Assembly: GCF_963678635.1 (NCBI RefSeq)
Contig: NC_087065.1
Coordinates: 9,693,579-9,757,578, forward strand
Length of the DNA: 64,000 nucleotides
Direction: 5' to 3'
DNA from: Symsagittifera roscoffensis
Lineage: Eukaryota > Xenacoelomorpha > Acoela > Convolutidae
Positions 58,490 to 64,000 of this stretch are shown here, one piece after another. The stretch's first letter is position 1. The number at the start of each line of letters is the position of its first letter. The position numbers and the translations under genes are program-made. The notes below the pieces were generated by a model that did not search any database, had not been told where the DNA came from, and was given only the letters and a program-made list of their open reading frames with translations.

Positions 58490-59393
58490 TGTGACATTCG
58501 ACCGAAATGGACAACAATGCAATTTCAAAATGGTAGCCGCTGGCCTTGAGAGTTGACAGCTTTAGAAGGTTAGCAACGTTATTAAGGCGATTAGACGAAT
58601 CGTGAAGGTCAGAAAATTCTGGAATTTTTTAAATTTTTAAATTTCGATTTCTGATGTCACACTTCCGAGAAAAGTCGCAACGGCCATTTTTAGAAGTAAA
58701 CCAGAAAAAAGAACACAACAGCAACGAGAGTTGCGATAGAAACAACGACGAGAAATAGAAAATACGACAGAGTATTAGCAGAGACCGCTCCGAGTTGTAG
58801 CGATTGTGTCGCTACAATCGTTACAAAGCCATTTACTCCAACGGTGAAGGGTGGTGAAACCGTGAATTCAGCCTTCCGGAAAAGAAAATAGGAGTGTTAT
58901 TTCCCCGGATTCAGGAATCCAGAGGGGTCTCGAGACCTGAACTTAAACTGTTTTATACGAACTTTTAGCTTCCTGGTCATGCCCTGAATTGAATTTAACT
59001 AACATCTAGATTCATTTTCTAATGAGAAGCTAGGAGCTCAGGGAAAGGGTTGATCCATCTTCGATGGAGATGATGATTTTTATCTACTGAACAAAAACAA
59101 TAGTAATATAATAAATCGTAGTAGCCCTGTTTTTAGGAGTGACCTCGTGGTCTGGGGATACTGAGATCCAGCCATGAGCTCACTTTTTTGCATGTAAATA
59201 AGTTAATTTGAGCTTTCTGGTCGAAGCCGGAGAACAGTAACGTTTTTATTGACCCGATGTTGAAAAGACCACCAAAAGAACTGGCTTTGGTAGAGACAAT
59301 GAAAAGCATGTAGAGCTTTGTTTAGACGCTGGCCAGTCGTTTTATAGCTCAGCTTTATTTTCCGTCGATATGTACTTCCAGGCGAATGTTACA
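58490..59393 (+). repeat. 3' LTR of the giant element (904 bp)
   Basis: Collinear with the 5' LTR except for about 120-130 extra bases at 59100-59230 and a shorter extra segment near 59315-59330, plus scattered substitutions. The extra block contains TGGTCGAAGCC, similar to a tRNA B-box, so it may be a SINE insertion. Confidence 0.9.
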
Positions 59394-59775
59394 GCAGCTC
59401 GTATGAGAATCTTATCAAAATGCTTGCAAAGTTTTTTGACAACATCGATGGAGCCAATATAGAAACCAATACTGAAGTTGCCAGAGAAAAAATTGAAAAC
59501 ATTGCTTTAGATCCAGATGAAACCATAATATCTCTTGATGTGAAACTTTGTACACCAAGGTTCCCCTGAAGGAGGCAATTGAACTTGCTTTACAGAAGCT
59601 GTCCAGCCAGGAGTCTCCTCCTGAAATTCAAAGAGCAACCATGAAAAGGCTTTTGAATATGGCGGTCAGCAAAGTATATTTCAAGTGTGATGCTTCATGG
59701 TATGTGCCATTTGATGGTTTAGCAATGGGCGCATCCCTCGCTGCATTTCTGGCGAAGTTATGGCTGAAAGAGTAG
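59394..59775 (+). pseudogene. Penelope-like reverse transcriptase, 3' half
   Basis: Resumes the reading frame interrupted at 36266: S-S-Y-E-N-L-I-K-M-L, then I-I-S-L-D-V-K at the first catalytic Asp block. A short deletion shifts frame, then L-Y-T-K-V-P and G-L-A-M-G-A-S-L-A-A-F follow, before a TAG where the protein would continue. The catalytic F/Y-x-D-D region and the GIY-YIG endonuclease are not visible downstream. Confidence 0.85.
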
Positions 59776-61110
59776 GAGTTTTGTAACAGTCGCCTACTTA
59801 AGTCACATATGAGGTTAAAGAAAAATAGGCCCAATAACCATTGGCTCAAGAGTCAGGGACTCTATCTCTTTTATTTTTCTACCTCGAACGGTCGGATCCA
59901 ATTCGGTTCACTTGCGACACGAGACTAAAACCCTCGTTACAGCTTAAAGGCCACTACCAAAATACCCCCCACTCTAGAAAATAAGAACGTCACCATACTT
60001 AGGTATCAAAATACCCAAAATACACGAACGCCGTTAAAAACAGGGTCGGAACATTCCGTTTTAGTTGCGTTTTATTAGACAATGGAATTTTCATCCATTT
60101 CAGATGGATGAACCTAAAACTCTCCTTACCTCAACATATCAATTACAAAACACAACCAAGAAAACTAAATTGGGTACTCACATACCAGCACACTCGAGAA
60201 TTGGAGTAACTAAATTAACTAGCGACTCTAGCATTGAAGGGAATTAGGTTTTAACTCAAGAAGTCTGTAATTAATGAATTCCAGCAAAAAAAAATGAGTT
60301 TCAACTTGGGAATTGAGTTTTTGGGAATGGACCATTGGGAGACCCAGGTTGTCCACCTTTCCACCGAAGGTTCACTCTGGTCCACTTCTATTGAATATCT
60401 TCTGCTTTCGCAATCGTTCTGTCTCCTATTTGAGGATAAGACAGCTCTACTCTAGTGTGATACTATATCTGGAAATTGCGAATAGCAATTTCCCGCTGCT
60501 TTTTCTAGACCACTTTCCCGCGATTGTAGTTTGATTGTTTTGATCTTATATTTCTGAGATTTTCAGTTGTCGCGAGAAAATTGGGCATGACATGCTCGAT
60601 TCGAGTTTGTCAAAAATTCCATTTCACCCCAAAATCACGTTGTTTGTATTGCTCAAGGTCAAACTTCCAAATATGACCGACTGGCACATAATCCCCGGAC
60701 TCAAGATCGAACTTGCCGTCTGCCAGTGAATCCTCAGAATGTCGAGTGTTGCTCCAGATACAGTGCCAGTGGTCATTTACAGAAGTTTGCAGCAGATTTA
60801 ACTTTATCTACACCCCAAAATTCACAACCATGCAAAATTGTCACGCTATCGCTAAACAGCAATAAAAATCTGCATACACCTGCACCTTAAGTTTCCGCTT
60901 TGCAAGCTAATGATTAAAATTTCTTTTGTCTTAACCAATCAGAAAATTGTCATGCAGCATTTTGATTTATATAATAGATATAGCATATTAATAACAAAAT
61001 TTTCTTTTCGTTATAATTTCTTTTTCATGACCTCAGATTTCATCCGAGTTCACACTCGAGCCCCTTTGCTTTCCTCTCAAGACTCAAGAATCCCTCACTG
61101 AGCTCCCTGC
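59776..61110. other. No recognisable gene
   Basis: Possibly the decayed end of the Penelope element, then unassigned sequence. The plus-strand frame at 60313-60534 shows no domain. No LTR for the minus-strand element could be identified here. Confidence 0.4.
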
Positions 61111-62262
61111 TCATTTCGTGTTCCCTGCCTTTGAAGTGCTAGGCCCTGATGCGTTTGACACCGTAATCTGCCTTAGCAGCGCTTCCTCATCATCGGAGCT
61201 GATCACGATCTCTTCCCACGCTTTTAGTTGTTCGTAGGATCGCATCCACTCCCTCTGCTCTTGCAACCTTTTTGCTTGGTTTGGCAAACCCTTCACTTTC
61301 GATTCCCTGTTCCGGCAAAAGAAGTTGTGAAGACTCTCGTTCTTACACGGCCCAGACACCCTACCAACTCTCTTCCAACCCGTCGTAATCGCATTTCGGT
61401 GGGTCAGCAAAGGTCTCTTGAAGGCTTCCGGTCCTATCACTGCCAGGAACTGACGATATTCTTTCTGATGTTTCTTCATGTGATCCTTCGTCACCGCATT
61501 TAACCAAGATGTCAATGTCGCTCGAAACCACGGGAAGAATCTTATGCGGCTCCATACGTGCCTGACCTCTATCGGTATAGCGAACACTTTGCATGCAGTC
61601 TCAAACAACTGAAGTCTCTTGCTATAGTCAATAGCGTGTATCGACTCTGCTGTCGGTGTTTTCGACTCCCGATATTTCGTCACGTTTTCTTCGATCCATC
61701 GCAACGCCAACATTGTACTCACCACCAGGAGGATCACCTTCTGCCGATGATCTGGTAACCCGATCGACCGAATTTCTTCCACTTCCCATACCAAGCAGAG
61801 GTTTGAGTATTCCGGGTACCACACCGTCTGTGCCAGACAATGGCATGGGCATTCCCCATGCGTGATATCGATGCTCCGGAGGTTGCGTTCTCCCGAAGCT
61901 TCCAGTAGAGGTTCCAATTCCATCATCTTCTCATGTGTCATATCATTCTCCTCCTGGGCTGGGGCACTGCTCATCGGCTTCCCAATTGTGTTCTGTCTCT
62001 CAAAGTCACTCGTGTTTTCACCTTCCAAACTCAAGAATTCTTCTCCCCAGATTTCACTTAAGTCATCTCTTTGTTCTCTTGGTACAGTTCTTAGGATCTT
62101 CCTCAACAGCCGGTGTGAATGGTGCGACATTCGAGCCAGTCGTACGCACTTGGGTACCGAGAAGGCTCTGTCTATTATTATCTTCTGGCTGGATACCTCT
62201 ACCATCGCCATGTGTAATGGATAGTGGCTTCCACATAGGTTGGCCATCACTGATCCCACCAA
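61111..62262 (-). pseudogene. C-terminal domain of a second giant-element polyprotein, diverged copy
   Basis: 383 open codons homologous to 56530-57652 of the giant element: A-F-S-V-P-K-C-V-R-L-A-R-M-S, S-D-F-E-R-Q, C-H-C-L-A-Q-T-V-W-Y-P, T-H-R-N-A-I-T-T, L-H-N-F-F-C-R-N-R-E-S, then an acidic end at TGA/TAG near 61111. Clearly diverged from the plus-strand copy, so another subfamily. It is joined directly to the Rossmann-like segment on its 5' side, which skips several kilobases of polyprotein, so this is a deletion derivative. Confidence 0.75.
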
Positions 62263-62268
62263 GGACTC
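61558..62268. repeat. Direct duplication, unit A (about 711 bp)
   Basis: Nearly identical to 62938-63648 with only scattered differences. Both units are in the same orientation, about 1.38 kb apart. Confidence 0.85.
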
Positions 62269-62820
62269 AAGTTTGTCGGCTCTAGCTCGCGATTAGGGGC
62301 AGCTATCAGTAACCGCCATGTGTTCCCTTCCGCTATCAAGATCAACATGGCATACACGAACTGTAAAGCGGGTGGCAAACTCGCGTAGCCCGGGGACGTT
62401 GTGAATGCCACTCTTGTCCTGGGTCCAAATCTAGAAACCACCGATTCCTGCACCTCATTCAGTGCAGCGAACAACGTCTGGATCGCCTCCCAGATCTTCT
62501 TAGGCTTTGGCGCCCCCCTTTCAGGTGCTCCAGTAGTCCTGCCGCATGCAAGTGATCGTTCAATCCTGCAAATGGCAGTAGCTCCGGCTCGCAAGGCATC
62601 TCCGATTTGATCGCTAACACCAGGGTCAGCATCTGATTTAATTCCGCACCAGGCAGCAAATACACTAATGTTTTCCGGCCAAAACAGTTTCGGGGACGTC
62701 CCTTCAAAATCCGAGCCCGCCACGATGATTACTCTTGCCGCTCCCGGGTCTGATCGATCATACACTGCCAATGTTTTTGCCAACTGTGAGCTCCCGCAGG
62801 GCTTACCATATTTCGGATCA
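62260..62820 (-). pseudogene. Rossmann-like domain of the diverged polyprotein
   Basis: Two overlapping frames together match 52330-52820 of the giant element (A-G-S-D-F, F-A-G-L-N-D-H-L, T-S-P-G-Y-A-S-L-P-P, A-A-P-N-R-E-L). One frameshift lies near 62600, and the homology ends after P-T-N-L-S-P at the junction with the C-terminal domain. Confidence 0.65.
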
Positions 62821-62824
62821 TAGG

Positions 62825-63845
62825 CTAACTTAGAACCCTCGTCATGTCTCCCGGCTCAAGCAGCTTCTCCACCACTCTAAACTGTGCGGGAGTTGCCAAC
62901 CTGATTCGGGCTATACTTGTTCGATGTTTGGGCCTGACGTGCCTGACCTCAATCGGTATAGCGAACACTTTGCATGCAGTCTCAAACAACTCAAGTCTCC
63001 TGCTATAGTCAATAGCGTGTATCGACTCTGCTGTCGGTGTCTTCGACTTCCGATGTTTCGTCACGTTCTCTTCGATCCATCGCAACGCCAACATTGTACT
63101 AATCACCAGGAGGGTCACCGTCTGCCGATGATCGGGTGACCCGATCGACCGAATTTCTCCCACGTCCTATACCAAGCAGAGGTTTGAGTGTTCCGGGTAC
63201 CACACCGTCTGTGCCAGACAATGGCATGGGCATTCCCCATGCGTGATATCGATGCTCCGGAGGTTGCGTTCTCCCGAAGCTTCCAGTAGAGGTTTCAATT
63301 CCATCATCTTCTCATGTGTCACATCATTCTCCTCCTGGGCTGGGGCACTGCTCATCAGCTTCCCAATTGTGTTCTGCCTCTCAAAGTCACTCGTGTTTTC
63401 ACCTTCCAAACTCAAGAATTCTTCTCCCCAGATTTCACTTAAGTCATCTCTTTGTTCCCTTGGTACAGTTACCAGGATCTTCCTCAACAGCCGGTGTGAT
63501 TGGTGCGACATTCGAGCCAGTCGTACGCACTTGGGTACCGAGAAGGCTCTGTCTATTAGTATCTTCTGGCTGGATACCTCTACCATCGCCATGTGTATGG
63601 ATAGTGGCTTCCACATAGGTTGGCCATGACTGATCCCACCAAGGACTTCGCATTTACTGGCAGACTATAGGCTTCGCTCACGGGAAAGCCCATTTCCGCC
63701 TCAAGCCCAAGCTTCCACCCTCTGATGTGCTTCTGAGTTATTTGCAATACTCCAGACCATGATTCCACTCTCAGCGCTGTCACCAAATGGTGCTCAGACT
63801 CCAGCTTCTCCAGAGACTGTAAGCTGCACGTCCTCGAGAAGAATC
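62825..63845 (-). pseudogene. Second copy of the C-terminal domain, partial
   Basis: From about 63845 (R-T-C-S-L-Q-S-L) through V-T-A-L-R-V-E-S and the A-F-S-V-P-K-C block to E-V-R-H-V-R, with frameshifts near 63610 and 63165. It breaks off near 62925 into unrelated coding-like sequence ahead of the Rossmann-like segment. 62938-63648 is almost the same DNA as 61558-62268. Confidence 0.7.
62938..63648. repeat. Direct duplication, unit B (about 711 bp)
   Basis: Partner of 61558-62268. The right boundary is a shared TGATCCCACCAAGGACT, after which the sequences diverge. Confidence 0.85.
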
Positions 63846-64000
63846 CCTACGCCGTTGCTACGTTCACAATAGTGTTCGTGTAACACTCAGGATACACTAT
63901 CTGCACTTAACTTTTCTCTCTTTCTGTTACGTCGCCAAACAAAGCGACTAGATCTTCTCTCTGAAAGGACTGCACTCTGACACATGATTGTCCATCACAA
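63846..64000. other. Upstream remainder of the minus-strand element
   Basis: Probably continues the polyprotein off the window. No motif could be recognised in this short piece. Confidence 0.3.

Larger units (their letters stand above)
36267..59393 (+). mobile_element. Giant Ty3/gypsy-type LTR retroelement, 23.1 kb, with a second polyprotein
   Basis: The LTRs begin TGTGACATTCGACC and end GTTACA. They are flanked by GCA on both sides, a 3-bp apparent target duplication inside the Penelope RT gene. Order: 2.9-kb leader, gag, protease, RT-RNase H, acidic insert, integrase with a C-terminal macro-like domain, spacer, then a 7.9-kb block of unfamiliar coding sequence including an SGNH hydrolase domain, and a 0.8-kb tail. 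RT, then RNase H, then integrase is the Ty3/gypsy order. LTR differences of very roughly one in twenty by eye, plus a dozen or more stops and frameshifts, mark an old dead copy. Size and extra genes recall the giant gypsy-type elements described in flatworms, but homology is unproven. Confidence 0.92.

Noticed and set aside
60313-60534. Possible small gene downstream of the Penelope fragment
   Set aside because: 73 codons, no domain, no supporting context.

Overview
The window is animal nuclear DNA. A spliced gene on the minus strand encodes a TAO-type STE20 protein kinase, its introns have GT-AG ends, and everything around it is transposon-derived: SINE heads, a hAT MITE, foldbacks, Mutator and Tc1/mariner remnants, Penelope-like elements and two large LTR retroelements. 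No vertebrate feature is seen; an invertebrate is likely, but the phylum cannot be read from this sequence.

Region 1 (1-33670) is the kinase gene, transcribed right to left. Eight coding exons (33670 down to 5247) join in phase into 643 codons: kinase domain, low-complexity linker, then the start of the coiled coil. The remaining C-terminal exons lie beyond the left edge. The intron between exons 6 and 7 is 21.8 kb. It carries a complete 15.4-kb LTR element (11120-26537) in the opposite orientation, with 410-bp LTRs that look identical by eye and a GCAG target duplication, so the insertion is young. That element encodes a small basic ORF, a long Gag-protease ORF that stops where reverse transcriptase should begin, a frame of about 378 codons with no ATG, an envelope-like glycoprotein and an unrecognised 599-aa protein. 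It has no reverse transcriptase, RNase H or integrase, so it must be mobilised in trans.

Region 2 (34.2-36.3 kb and 59.4-59.8 kb) is a Penelope-like element. A scrambled tandem array of its upstream sequence leads into a reverse transcriptase gene split in two by the next element.

Region 3 (36267-59393) is a giant Ty3/gypsy-type element of 23.1 kb, with LTRs of 762 and 904 bp that have diverged. After a 2.9-kb leader with a 25-bp repeat array come Gag, protease, RT-RNase H, an unusual acidic insert, integrase and, fused behind integrase, a macro-domain-like module. A spacer then separates a second coding block of about 7.9 kb, where other elements carry env. It appears to be one decayed polyprotein with an SGNH/GDSL-hydrolase domain followed by unrecognised domains. 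Stops and frameshifts show that this copy is dead.

Region 4 (61.1-63.85 kb, minus strand) holds rearranged pieces of a diverged relative of that second polyprotein. The same protein family therefore exists in more than one subfamily and was probably kept under selection.

The most promising novelties are the macro-domain and SGNH-bearing giant retroelement, and the young pol-less, env-bearing element with an ATG-less frame.
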